Of a DNA stretch of 64,000 nt, positions 11,130 through 23,369 are shown in pieces (the first letter of the stretch is position 1; each line of letters opens with the position of its first letter). A model generated the notes under the pieces. The model made no database searches. It was given only the letters and a program-made list of their open reading frames with translations, and was not told where the DNA came from. The translations under genes were made by a program, and so were the position numbers. Location of the stretch: assembly GCA_949316495.1 (NCBI GenBank), contig OX439010.1, forward strand, positions 20,279,766 through 20,343,765, in the 5' to 3' direction. This stretch comes from Amphiduros pacificus. Its lineage: Eukaryota > Annelida > Polychaeta > Phyllodocida > Hesionidae.

Positions 11130-11730
11130 CATTTCGGGCTGGTATCATGTGATTATGTCAAAGTTTCTGATAAAAATAATGCCTGTTGTGTAAATAAAAA
11201 TAGTTGTTTTCACAGTCATTATATTGTTCCTGCTTCAAATTATATGATCATGTTAACATTGGGCCGAATGGGACTATTCGCCCGCCCCACGATGGTATAA
11301 CAGCAGACACTTTCTTATTATGCCCATCTCACTCCAAAACACTCAATAATATATAGTCCCTCATGAACATTAATGTTCATATGGTGTCTTCTTTTAATAT
11401 TGAACATATGCATACTTTATCTAAAGGCGAGATGAAATTGAAAATATTTGAAACGGGCATTGCCTTGTTCCCATCATATCTTAGGCTGGTTGTATATACC
11501 CATGAATTTGTAAATCAAAATACGCTCCAATCTACACATGGTACCAGTGTGTTGGAAGTCAAATCATTAATTTCATTGAAAAAAAAATTATAATCATATT
11601 CTGTCCAAATTGCTTATGAATTACTTATGAATTACATTGACAGGGAATACAAGTGTGAAGCAATTACCACTGCAATCCCATATGGTACAGCACCAAAACT
11701 AATTGGGACAGGGGAAAAAATATTAGATAT

Positions 11731-12060
11731 ATGTCAGAGGTCAGTGGAACTGACATGAGAAAATTGGATGCGGGAAAAGATTGGAAAATTGACAGAATGG
11801 GAATTGTAGGGACACCTCTAGGTATTGCTTGTGCCCTAGTTGAAATGCATAAAATAATAAGAGTAGTGCAAGCTGAGGAAAAGCCAGCTAGGGAGACTTG
11901 TGTGTATTATGCACAGGGCAGGTGCCGTAATGGGAACCGGTGCCAGTATGCACATGAGGGGGCCACCTCTAACTCCCACCCCCGGCACCGGGACCCCAGG
12001 ACATACACACCGAGGAGTCCAGTGAAGCTAGTAAAAGCTAAAAAGCTGAAGAAGTTTTGA
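11731..12060 (+). CDS. Putative CCCH zinc-finger protein, 109 aa
   Basis: The frame starts at an ATG just after an in-frame stop and ends at TGA. Residues about 56-75 (ETCVYYAQGRC through CQYAHEG) form a CX7CX5CX3H zinc finger of the type found in RNA-binding proteins. The C-terminus is basic and Pro/Arg/Lys-rich, ending KAKKLKKF. The N-terminal half is not recognised. The finger is well formed, which argues for real coding history. The frame sits between LINE relics and may be an exon, a retrocopy or a mobile-element ORF. It is 600 bp downstream of the KH-like fragment on the same strand, so the two may belong to one broken RNA-binding gene; this is inference. Confidence 0.35.
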   Translation: MSEVSGTDMRKLDAGKDWKIDRMGIVGTPLGIACALVEMHKIIRVVQAEEKPARETCVYYAQGRCRNGNRCQYAHEGATSNSHPRHRDPRTYTPRSPVKLVKAKKLKKF

Positions 12061-12284
12061 TTTTTGCAAAATGAGTGGAGAGCATCCAGCATATTGTGTG
12101 AGACTTGTAAACCGCAGATAGACATCAGATACATAAGACTCATTGATGACAAACTGTACGAGATTTGTAATAATGAGACATCAAATAAAAATTATGATTG
12201 TTTTAATAATGTATTATGTTTTTACTCGCATTTCCCTTGTAATTGTAAACCTGACCAGAATAACTGGCAATTCACAATTAATTT

Positions 12285-13332
12285 TGAAAAGAAACTGGGT
12301 CTAGAACTCATTAAAAAGAATTATAGACCGGTCTTTAACCTGACCTAGATCTCTACACTTACTGACCAATTGATCCCTCACCTAGTGATATTCTATGTGA
12401 TCTCAATAACAAAAAGTTGTTAATTCTACTTTAACTTGACCTCTCTGCGGCCTTTGACACCATTGACCATCAAATACTGTTTGATAGAATGGATTCACGA
12501 TGCAATGTCAGAGGTCATGCTCTTGCCTGGATCCAGTCATACCTGATGGACAGGAAATAATGTATTAAGGTGGGGTGTCAGCCACATAATGTATGGGTTC
12601 ACACAGGGATCGATACCTTGGTCCCATTCTTTTCACTATACACATGTCCCCACTGGCTGATATTCTAGCGCAATATGGCCTGAACTACCATATGTATGCA
12701 GATGACACCAAGATTTACATCCCTGTTGACCACACCTCAGCTTAGTGGGTGACACTGATGTCACACCTAGTGGGTCAGTTGTTGACCTTGGTGGGACATT
12801 ACAACAATAGGAATTTGGCAGCCATTAGACAATGTCTAGATGATTAGACTACTGTTAAGTCATGCTTTTGTTACATCTACCCTGGTCTCCTATATTAAGA
12901 AGCTGCAGTATCTGCAGAACTCTGCTGCCCGTGTGGTAGGTTGGATCAAGTTATTTTATCATATGTCAGAAAGATTGAAATAATTACATGGTCTTTCTGT
13001 CCATGACAGGATCAAATTTTTTCAAACATTTCTCCTTATGACCTGGAAGGCCTGAAATGGTAAGGCACCACCTTACTTGCATGAGCTTCTCCTTGTGAAA
13101 CAGGGCGATAGGTGTCTGAGATCAAATAACGGTGCTTACCTATCTGTCCCCATGAGCCGTCTAAAAACAGGGCTTTGTTACTCCCAAACTATGGAATGCC
13201 CTCCCTTGTGACAGTACTTCAGTTACCCCTTTAAGAGCAGACTGAAAACACACCTTTTCAAAAAATATGCTCTGAACACAGCGCTATGAAGCTTGTCTGG
13301 TATCAGCGCTCTACAAATATTATTGTTAGATA
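12285..13332 (+). mobile_element. L2/CR1-type LINE, heavily decayed copy
   Basis: Scattered blocks follow the order of the intact copy at 33.5-35.8 kb: KKLGLELIKKNYRPV (12287-12330), a [13 protein letters not shown]-equivalent (12430-12480), a motif B/C region near 12600-12720, and the C-terminal HLFKKYALNTAL region near 13250-13290. It ends in the family's 3' signature, two GCGCT boxes around CTTGTCTGG (13280-13310), with only a vestigial ATTATT tail. Many stops and gaps make it an old copy. Confidence 0.75.
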
Positions 13333-13334
13333 TG

Positions 13335-14616
13335 CTTAGGTTTGGAACTATTTCTGTTTGAAATGTTTATTTAACTGCCTAATTTTTGTCAGAGTATAAG
13401 TTCCTTTGTAACATCCTGTTTTTGTAATCTAACAAACATGATGAACTATTTACTTTATATGGATACATTTACAATCAAATGTGACAACAAGCATTGATTA
13501 CTATCCTTAAAAACTCTGATAGATCAAAAGGCAATGTATTCTTCCTAATTGTTATTCTGTTTGTATGTGTGTCTGTCCAGTAGTTTTTAAAGAAGTCAAT
13601 GAAATTCATTCATAATGAATGCACATGTTTCTCCTTAAAGTGGCATGTAGTTCTTAAAAGGAGTGATAACTTTGCAAAATATAATATATTTAAAAGAAAA
13701 AAGAATTTAACTAGTTTTAATTCAAGTTCAGCTTTAGAAATCTATTTCATCTGAGAAAATTGTGATGAAATATATCTTTGTAATCGATTGACCACTTAGC
13801 TAGCTAACTTGGATAATATAAATATGCAGTCAATTATGCTCCTAAATTGCACTTGCTTTAAAATATGACAAAGCACACTGATGTATAGGAAAGGGCAGTG
13901 GTAAAGAGAGAGTTAGATAATGGTGAGGCGTGTACAGTCCAGTGAAGAGGGAGAGGGTCACATAATGACGAGGGACGAACGGTCCAGTGATGGGGGAGAG
14001 GGTCACTTGATGTTTAGAGATGGAGATATCATATGAAATATAAGCTTTATATGAGACATCATAAGGAATTTAGATTTGATATTGACCTCTGAATAGTGTC
14101 AAATGTTAATATCCGTGTCTGCGAAAATAGTTGGGCCAACTCCAGACATTTTGTTTGACATTGGGTAGTTTAGCATCAGACATTCTTGCTAAATGTCAGA
14201 CAAAATGACCTGTGTTGATTCTCATATTGTCTGACGTTAAAATTGGGTAAAATTTCAATGTCTGTACCATGTGTTATTAGCTCTGTGCTGGGTATGTATG
14301 TGCGCTTATGCGAGAGGACCAATAACGAGAATGATTATGGTAGCATACCCCCTGGATTGAGACAAATTATTCTTAATAATATAACTGTTTAATATGTGTT
14401 ATTAAGCAAATGTCATTGTTAATATATTATAATAAATGTTAAATTAAGAAATCCTCTGAAAGTCTGTGTTTTGCGAATGATAAAAACTTTATGAACTCAA
14501 ATTTACGTACACTTATGAAAAAACGGGATAGATTGAAAAAGGCAATGAGACAAAGGATGAAAATATTGGTTGTGAATTTCGCAAGTGCCGTAACTTAGTT
14601 GTCTCAGAATGCAGAA
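13335..14616. other. Non-coding; short tandem duplication near 13.92-14.01 kb
   Basis: No gene is seen. At about 13922-14008 a segment with GTCCAGTGA and GGGAGAGGGTCAC occurs twice in tandem with some mismatches. The rest is AT-rich sequence without recognisable motifs. Confidence 0.5.
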
Positions 14617-14627
14617 AAGCTGGCCAT

Positions 14628-14803
14628 TTCTCGTCTCTACTCCAATCTTCATTACTATCAATCTCATTCCTCAGACTTTTTTATTTGTTTTGCGCCATGA
14701 GTGTTTTTTTTTTGTCAATTAAGTTCCCGTATCGATCACGGAGCCCAACAAGGGGACGTCTTTCTGGAGCTATTCTTTAATCCCCGCACCCACAAGGGAG
14801 TTG
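14628..14803 (-). mobile_element. Solo 5'-end fragment of I-type LINE
   Basis: The right part matches the first about 35 nt of the LINE (ATTCTTTAATCCCCGCACCC on plus). It then jumps to the segment around the ORF1 start (TTTGTTTTGCGCCATG on plus) and a decayed start of ORF1. Most of the 5' UTR is deleted. Unlike usual LINE remnants, the 5' end is kept and the 3' end lost. Confidence 0.65.
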
Positions 14804-16428
14804 TATAGCTGACCAGTGATCTTGTGCAAACATCTGCTTGATAAAGTCTTGCTAACAGTGGGGCACTTTAAGATTGGGACAATGGAGTGATTTGGCTTAC
14901 AGAGCCCTGTTTGTCCATAAATGTTGGTCCAATGATACATGCCCAATGCTCTGACAAACCACAATAGATGTCCAAAGTGAAGTAATCAAGCTGAATGTTT
15001 TGTTAATGTAGAAGATATTTTATAAAAGATAACATTTTTCATTGCTCTCAGATTGTATGTCACCCTAAAATTTATGTCGGCAAAATTTTATTTTAGTTTC
15101 CTTTACCCCTCTAAAATCCAAGGTTGAAACTTCATTTTAATACCCCCAAACTTGGCCCTTTGAATATTTTTTTTGTGCATATGCAGTTTCAATTTCTTTT
15201 TCTCTCTTCAGGTTTTTTTCTCAATCAAGTGGTGTCACCAATATTATTTTTTCAACTTTTTTCCAACTCCACTGAATGAATAATGGTCCGCCCCTTACAA
15301 CACGCTTATCATTCATATTAAAATATTATTTTATATTGGGGGCAAAATTGGGAAACTAATCAAACAAGAAAGATTTTATTTTGAGACAAGCCAAAAATAG
15401 GGAATGTTCAGTTTGTGGAGGTGTACTGTTTATACACTGTTATCTTTTCATATTGGTAGCAAAGTTGTAAAACTAATCAAGAAAGATTCTAAAGACAGGC
15501 TAAAAGTAGGGAATGTTAGGGATTTTTTCTGCATATTAAATTTCTACTATTTCTGATCTTTTCTCAATTGAAAATTATTAAAATATAGAATTCTAACCCC
15601 TAGTTGTGAAATATTTATCTGCTTTGCCCGAGCTTTTTGACTGGTACCTGATTATTTTAATACGAATTTTAATACGAAATTATGAAAGGGTACCAGATTA
15701 AAAATTGCATTGGATTTATGTGTAAAGTAGTGCACAGTTACAACTGTTTTATATTGTTTAAAAGACAACGAATCCCAAAAACGTGCTCGACTTTTGAACA
15801 GGAGTGCACACAGCCAAAATAATCAAGTAGTGACAAAGTGGTGGCCATCACAAATTTCCAAAAAGGAACTAAAACATTTGTATTTGTGATGACTACAATG
15901 AGAAATAGTGCAGGTTAAGAACAGCAGTCATTTGGGCCGTCGTTTCCAGTCATTATCGCCGGACACTGTGAATATTAATATTTACTGCACAGTTATTTCT
16001 CTATTTGGACAAAGCTCGTAGATGTTATTTTCAGTGCCCATACACCATTTTATAATCTGATGCAATCACTTTCGAAATTTTCAAAAATCTATGGACCATT
16101 ATTGAACATGATTGAAATTGTATATATTTCATTGTGTCAACATACCAGTGGATGAAATCATCAAAATACATAACCAGCAAACATGTCGGTTGTGATATGA
16201 GACTAAGATATCAAAACTGATGCCAGGTTTCATGCTTTATATACAGTATTATTAAAACACTACTATTATTAATATTACAGTGATGTTTGTATTCGAGCGA
16301 CTCCTCCGTTTTGTTTCTTATATGTGTGTTACTACGTTCCATGTTCAATAAAGGCTTCCATCTTCAAGGACAATCACGTTGTATTGTATATTGAATGACT
16401 CTCTTACAATATTCCAACCTGGCAATAG
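14804..16428. other. Non-coding stretch, no gene recognised
   Basis: No coding frame stands out. Similar TATTGG...GCAAA...AAACTAATCAA blocks near 15335-15375 and 15450-15485 suggest a diverged local duplication. An AATAAAGGCTTCC near 16347 resembles a polyadenylation context but no gene leads to it. Confidence 0.45.
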
Positions 16429-16429
16429 T

Positions 16430-16469
<40 letters not shown>

Positions 16470-18110
16470 ATATAGCGCTGATATCAGACAAGTCTGTTCA
16501 TAGCGCTGTATTCAGGACATGTTTCCTGAAAAGATGTGTTTTCAATCTACTCTTAAAAAGCGTGACTGAGGTGCAGGTCCTAATATCATTAGGGAGAGAG
16601 TTCCATAGTTTTGGGCCGACAAATGAAAAGGCTCTGTCACCCACGGTTTTAGGTCGAGTTTTAGGGACTGATAGGTAAGTCCCATCATTGGATCTCAGGC
16701 ATCTGTCACCTTGTTTCACTAGGAGTAGATCACGCAGGTAAGGCGGAGCCTTACCATTTAGGGCCTTCAAGGTCATCAGCAGGATTTTAAAATCAATCCT
16801 GGCATGCACAGGTAGCCAGTGTAGTTCTCTCAGTTTTTCTGATATGTGATCAAATTTCCTGATTTTACCTACAACTCTGGCTGCAGAGTTCTGTACATAT
16901 TGCAATTTCTTGATATCAGATTTAGGAAGACCCGCCAGGAGGCCATTTCCATAGTCCAGAGTGGATGTAACAAAGGCATGGGTTAACGTTACAGCGGTTT
17001 TCTCATCTAGACATTGTCTAATAGCCGCCAGATTTCGAATGTGATAGTAGCCCTTTTTGCACATTTTGTTAATTTGTGCCTTCATGTCCATCTTAGAGTC
17101 AAGAGTGATGCCCAGGTCGACTACTGACTCACTGGGGGTGATATCAGAGTCCCCTACTCTGATAGTATTAGGGAGGTTGCTGCAGGTAGCAGTATTGCGC
17201 CTGTCAGTACAGATGAGCATCTCAGTCTTTCCATCATTTATCTTCATCTTATTTGATATGAGGAAATCTCTGACCTCCCTAACACATTCCTCCAGTCTGC
17301 ATCTACTGATGTCAGTGTGATGAGAAGAGGTATGGTCAATAGGGATGTAAATTTGAGTGTCATCCGCGTAGATATGGTAGCTGAGCCCATATTTGGTTAG
17401 GATATCAGCCAGAGGCGTCATGTATATGGTAAAAAGTATCGGGCCCAGGACAGACCCCTGGGGTACACCATATGTTATGGGTAAGAGTGGGGACCTGTGA
17501 GTCCCAACCTTCACGCATTGCCGCCTATTGCTGAGATTGACCTTATCCAGGAGAGAGCTTGACCAGTCACCTTGCAGCGATTTTCCAGCCTATCAAAAAG
17601 GATCTGGTGGTCAATGGTGTCAAAAGCCGCAGAGAGGTCTAATAATAGCAGTATTACTGACTTCCTATCATCCAAATTACACAGAATGTCATTTTGCACC
17701 TTAAGTAGCGCTGTCTTAGTGCTATGATATTTCTTGTATGCCGATTGAAATTTGTCAGTAAGGCCATTTCTTACAAGGTGAGGTACTAATTGGTCTGCTA
17801 CCGCCCTCTCTGTTAGTTTAGATATATATGTTAGGTTGGAAACAGGTCTGTAATTCTTCTCAACCAATTCCAGACCCAGTTTCTTCAACAAGGGCGTGAT
17901 GATGGCAACCTTCATATTATCTGACACTGATGCATCCATCAGTGATTTATTGATGATGGAGCTAATTATAGGTAGGAGGTCATCCATGAGGTCAATTAAA
18001 AGCCATGTAGGAATGGGGTCCAATTCACATGACTTTTTTGCTGATCTCTTGACAAGTTTGCCGACGTCCTGTATGGACAAGGGGAGAAACCTCTCAAAAC
18101 ATGCTGCACC
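16429..18110 (-). mobile_element. L2/CR1-type LINE, 5'-truncated copy
   Basis: The 3' end at 16429-16500 has the (AAT)n tail on plus and the GCGCTGAT/GACAAGTCTG signature. Going upstream on minus, the frame at 16498-17514 carries YGVPQGSVLG, YADD and the C-terminal HLFRKHVLNTAL; the frame at 17511-18080 carries the fingers region and [11 protein letters not shown]. The two are separated by a single-base deletion relative to the intact copy. The endonuclease is absent by 5' truncation near 18110, typical of LINE insertion. It differs from the 24-27 and 33-36 kb copies at many residues, so it is an older subfamily. The (AAT)n tract at 16430-16463 is part of the element. Confidence 0.9.
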
Positions 18111-18240
18111 AGGTACGTTTCCATCATTTTTCGTGGTATATGGTATATCATCAATAATGCCATAGCATTATGACCGTTAATGATTGATATCAGCATTCAA
18201 ATTGAATGCTTATCATCTATTCAGTCAAATATATCGCCCC

Positions 18241-19272
18241 TCTGTCATGGCTTGGAGTAATAATGAATGGAGGCGTGACGGCCGTTATATGAGTTATGCT
18301 GTCATGGCAACGCATTGTTTTACACAATGGATTTAAAATCCTTTGATCCTATCATAGTTGCCGACTTCAGAATGATGGAAAATTCAATATCTATATTTTT
18401 AAATATTAAACTAACCAATATTTTAATGGTGTTTCATAACACACCATGAATTCTTTTTTTTCACAGAAAAAGTCAGAATAATTGTTCTTTTGAGGATTAC
18501 AGACCATTCACTCAAAATGACTTGAAATAAGATCTGCTAATTTCTGGTATGATTGCTGTAATTACAATTGTTTGAAAAAAAAGAAAAAAAAATATTCCAA
18601 ACCTTTAACTTTTTATACATGTTTTTAAAAAATATTTATCTATCCATATTACTTTTTTGAAACTTTTAAAACAAAATATTGTTTATGATATAGCATTTAG
18701 AAATTGCTGATGCAGTTTTTTATTGTTCATATTTCATTGGTTTTAAATGATGACATAACATTTCATAAGGCAATGTATCTATGTCAGCGCATATATAGGC
18801 AGAAATATAAATTGCATTTCCTGATAGTATTTTTTTTTACTAAACATCATGGTATATTTTTCCAATCTGCCAATATTTGCGCCAATAATTAAAAATAAAC
18901 TGGAAAGACAAAAATAACAAAAAAGTACATGATTTCCTGATAATCTGAGAGGAAAACGGAAATTTTAATCACTTTCATAAATATGATATGAATTTGAAAA
19001 TCTCGTCATAAAATCCTCAAAACTTGGAGCAGAGAAATAAAATTTATATCCCCATGATCTGCATAAATAAAACAACATTTCATTTGCGATATGTGTAGAT
19101 CTAAATTGTGGTTTTGATAACTTAAAATAGTTGTGAAAAAATAATTACGTCAAAACTTTCATATCTTGCACCTATATGGCGTCATCATAACAATGCCCAT
19201 GGCGGCAACTATGATGCCCCTTTTGATCTTGCACCGTTGCGCCTCCATTCATAATTACTCCAAGGTCATGGC
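18241..19272. mobile_element. MITE-like element with imperfect inverted ends
   Basis: A 39-bp segment at about 18244-18283 (with TTGGAGTAATAATGAATGG) recurs inverted at about 19235-19272 (revcomp TTGGAGTAATTATGAATGG), with roughly 34 of 39 matches. The roughly 0.95 kb between is AT-rich and non-coding, so a non-autonomous DNA transposon is the simplest reading. No clear target duplication was seen. Confidence 0.4.
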
Positions 19273-19727
19273 AACAGTCACAATATGATATTGCCCATAT
19301 CATATTCATTGATAAAAGAAACCAATGATTTAAATGAACAAAAACTCTGCCCTGATTATATAGTCTGATTATATAGTCCTAGTTGATTGAAACATCGCAG
19401 ATGTTAGGGGAGGTCATGAATTTTTCAGTCATTGAAAAATTGATTTTAATGGCTTATTGGATGCAGTATAAAGGTATAAAGTCAACTAATTAAAATAATC
19501 GTTACAACAACCCACCCCTGTGAAGACAGAAGTCTCCACGTTTCACTGCACTTTGAATGAGGTCAATCAGAGCAACAGCATTTTGGCAATTCAGTAAAGA
19601 AGAGAGCAGGGTTGAGACTGGCCTCAGTACTTAAGGGTTCGCCTCCATCTTTAAAAGGGGTTTTTCCAAAATATTTAATATTTGTCCCTAAAAGAGGCCC
19701 TATCTTGAAACTACTTTTTAGGGGGCC

Positions 19728-19734
19728 CATTGGA
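19728..19734. repeat. Target-site duplication, left copy (CATTGGA)
   Basis: CATTGGA directly abuts the (CATT)n 3' tail of the I-type LINE, and the same 7 bases directly abut its 5' end at 29385-29391. The tail's own CATT units make the exact boundary slightly ambiguous. Confidence 0.6.
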
Positions 19735-20002
19735 ATGAATGAATGAATGGTTGCTTAGAGGCACATCAACCACCAAGGTTATTCAGTGCCTAAAAATGAT
19801 AAAACATTAACGTTTATAAAATCAATATGATATGTAAATAATCTTAACAACACAAAATATCAACAAAATCCTTTCAATATATCAGTTTAAGACATAATAC
19901 ATTTGTATAAATAAATTCAATTTAAAAGACTTTAAATACCATTTGATGTTTCGTGGTTCTTAATAAATAGGTCAATGACCTAAGTAAACAAGAGCTCCAC
20001 AC

Positions 20003-23000
20003 TTAAAATTGGTTATAAAGCCCTATTTGGTTTAAAAACGATACTATCACAGAAGTATCTACAGTATCAAATAACGAATGTAAATCCTGTACATTAAAAT
20101 ATTGAGTCCTAATTATATCAAAATCAATACATTCAATTAAAATATGTTTGACAGTCATAGCTCTTTGACATCCAATACACTGAGGCTGATCTTCGCCTTT
20201 CAGAAGATAGCAATGTGTCAAACGACCATGTCCTATTCTTATACGTGTTAAAACAGACTCTTCTCTTCGGTTAATTCTAATAGCACCTTTAGCTTTTCCA
20301 AGAACGGGCTTAATTTTATGTAGTTTATTAAAAATAGCTTCGTTCCAGCGTGATTGCCATTTTGAACGTAAAAAAACAGTAATATATTTCTTAAATTCTG
20401 TATAAGGTATAAGCATATTTATTGGCCGCTTATCCAATGCTGCCTTGGCAGCTTGGTCCGCAGCCTCATTTCCAAGGATTCCAATATGACTGGGAATCCA
20501 GTAAAAACAAATCTCTTTATTTTCCTCAGTACAGAGTTTATGATACCGTTCAAGGATATTTAAAATAAATGGATTTTTCCAATCCTTGGCTTTCAATGCT
20601 TGTAAACAAGACAAAGAATCAGAAAATATTAAAAATTTCCGATCTGGAGAAGTCTCCACATGATCTAAAGCTAGGTATAAAGCATGAAGTTCTGCAGAAT
20701 AAATAGACGATTTATTTGGCAGACGTTCTGAATAAATATGATTGCCCTTAACAGCAGCTGCAGCAGCCTTGTCATCATCAAACGATCCATCAGTGTATAT
20801 ACACTGATATCCAGTGAAGATAGATTTTATTTCATTATATCTATTTATATACAGGGATGGATCGGTTGAGTATTTCTTTAATTCCGTCATGGCTAAATTA
20901 TTATTTAAAGTTTCATAGGTCCATGGAGGTGTTTCTGAATATTGAAATTTAGCTATTTGATTCGGATTTAAATTTAAGGATTGTAAAGATTCCTTGATGT
21001 GAATGCCAAAAGTTGGTATTGTATTTGGTTTATTTTCAAAAAGATCAACATAATTTGGATTGAATATAATATCATGTGCAGGATTGTCTGGACAAGCTGC
21101 AATTTTTGCAGCATACTGAAGGGCAAGCTTTTCTCTTCTTAAATCAAGAGGCAGTTCATCTGCCTCAACTGCCAAGCTATCTGCAGGTGATGTACGAAAT
21201 GCACCAAGGCATAATCTTAAACCTTGATTTTGTACAGGATCAAGCATTTTAATATAAGATGGGCGTGCTGATCCATATATCATACACCCATAATCAAGCT
21301 TAGAACGTACCAGCGCTCTGTATAATTGCAATAAAATATTGCGGTCCCCTCCCCAATCGGAATGGGCAAGAACCTGTAATAAATCCAATGCTTTCTGGCA
21401 TTTCTTTTTAACGTATTTAATGTGAGGAATAAAAGATAATTTCCTGTCAAAAAAAAGTCCAAGAAACTTGGTTTCTTCGACAACAGGTATCTGAGTTTGG
21501 CCTAAAAAAAGATCAGGATCTGGGTGAACCTTCCATTTTTTACAAAAGTGCATACACCCAGTTTTCTTTAATGAAAACTTTAATCCATTATGATCAGCCC
21601 ATTCTTGTAATCTATTTAAGTGTTGTTGGAGCTGTCGTTCTATTGTATGCATGCTTGTGGACCTGTAGCTTAAGTTGAAATCATCAACAAAAAGTGAGCA
21701 ATCTGCTCCAGGCCTCATACAATCAACAATGCTGTTAATTTTAATAATAAAAAGGGACACTGATAATATACTTCCCTGTGGAACACCCATTTCCTGATCA
21801 AAAGCATCAGAGAGTGATGCACCCACTCAAACTTTAAAATGTCTGTTTGATAGAAAATTTTGAATAAAAAGGGGTAAACGACCCCTTAATCCCATATCAT
21901 ATAAATCGCTCATTATCCCATATTTCCATGTGGTGTCATATGCCTTTTCTAAATCAAAGAAAATACTCACCACATGCTCACCTTTTATAAAACCCTCTCT
22001 TATAAATGTCTCTAAACGTACCAGGTGGTCAATGGTACTTCGAGTTTTTCTAAAGCCACTTTGTGCAACAGAAATATAAGCTGCAGTTTCCAAAAACCAA
22101 ACTAAACGCTCATTAATCATTCGTTCCATTGATTTACAAATACAACTTGTTAAAGCAATGGGACGATAATTATTTGAATCTGACGAGTCTTTGCCAGGTT
22201 TGGGAATGGGAATGATAGTGGCTTCCCTCCATGAAGGAGGAAAATCACCGCTTTCCCAAATTGTATTAAAAATATCTAAAAGATGCCCAAGTGATTGGTC
22301 AGGGAGATGTTTAAGGATTTGGTAGTGAATTTGATCAGGTCCAGGAGCAGTATCATGAGATTTATCCAAAGCAAGTTTCAAATCTTCTATTGTAAATGAT
22401 TTATTATATACTTCCCAGTTATGGGATATAAAATTTAGTTGGTTTCTTTCTTTTCTAGTTTTTATTTGTTGAAATTTGGCAGAATAATTATTGGATGAGG
22501 AATTTTTGGAAATGGTTTGACCTATTGTGTTGCCTATTTCGGTGGGATTTGTAATTAATTGGTCATTATGATTCAGATGTTTGATCCTTGCTCCACCTCC
22601 CTTCCCAGTAATTTTATGCACCATATCCCAGCATTTCTTAATTGGTGAACGTGTATTTAATTTAGAAACATAATCTTTCCAGCTTTTTCTTTTGCTTATT
22701 TTAATAATGTAACGGGCTTTAGCTCTCTTTATACGAAACTGGTGCAAATTATATTGAGTTGGCTGTCGATTAAATTTTTTCAGAGCTTTTTTCCGCTCCT
22801 TGACAGCTTTTTTGCACTCATCATTAAACCAGGGTTTTTTTTTAATTTTGGAATTTGACTTTGATTTGGGAATACACCCATCAGCAATATCATACAATGT
22901 GTCTGTAAAAACTTGAAGAGGATCATCTACATTTTAAAAAATTTCTGGAGTTATTCTATTAAAACAGGATGTTTGAAATTTTGCCCAATCGGCTTTATGA

Positions 23001-23369
23001 AACTTCCACTTGGGGATTCGTTCGTCTGGTGGAGGAAAATGGTTATTTAGAATAATGGGGTAATGATCACTACCCCATTGATCTTCCTCTACTTCCCAGG
23101 AATAATCTAAAAATAAATTTGGAGTGCACATGGGGAGATCTATTGATGTTAAAGATCCTGTAGCAGGGTGTAAATATGTCGGAGAATCGTCTTTCCAAAG
23201 GCACAAACTATTATTATTTAAAAAATCTTCTCTTATACGTCCTTTGGCATCTGTATTATTTCTGCCACCCCAAAGATAGTTGTGAGCATTAAAGTCACCA
23301 ACTAACATACATGGCTGTGGCAGCTGGGTTATCAAATTATTTAAATCTGTAATATTAACTGGTTCACTA
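20003..23369 (-). pseudogene. I-type LINE ORF2, C-terminal part (EN end, RT, RNase H)
   Basis: Reading on minus, the rest of the endonuclease (GDFNAH, GSDHYPI; 22934-23369) is followed by reverse transcriptase (21.4-22.9 kb) with FDLEKAYD, GVPQGS and FVDD, then an RNase H at about 20.4-20.85 kb. The RNase H acid residues are all visible: YTDGS, AELHAL, FSDSLS and GNEAADQAA. A CX2C...H...C motif (CIGC, VKHILIEC) lies near the end. Two stops interrupt an otherwise single frame: TAA after PEIF near 22934, and TGA in place of a probable arginine codon at 21827-21829. The protein ends GLYNQF at 20003. Its role would be target nicking, reverse transcription and removal of the RNA strand. Confidence 0.88.
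23365..23369. repeat. Short target duplication of nested L2, left (CACTA)
   Basis: CACTA stands immediately before the (ATA)n tail of the L2 element and again at 27285-27289 after its 5' end. Other copies of the host LINE read a single GGTTCACTAGGTGG here (compare 4830-4850), so joining the flanks at CACTA restores the empty site. Confidence 0.65.

Noticed and set aside
16340-16380. Polyadenylation-like AATAAAGGCTTCC as a gene or LTR end
   Set aside because: No gene or paired terminal repeat could be found leading to it.
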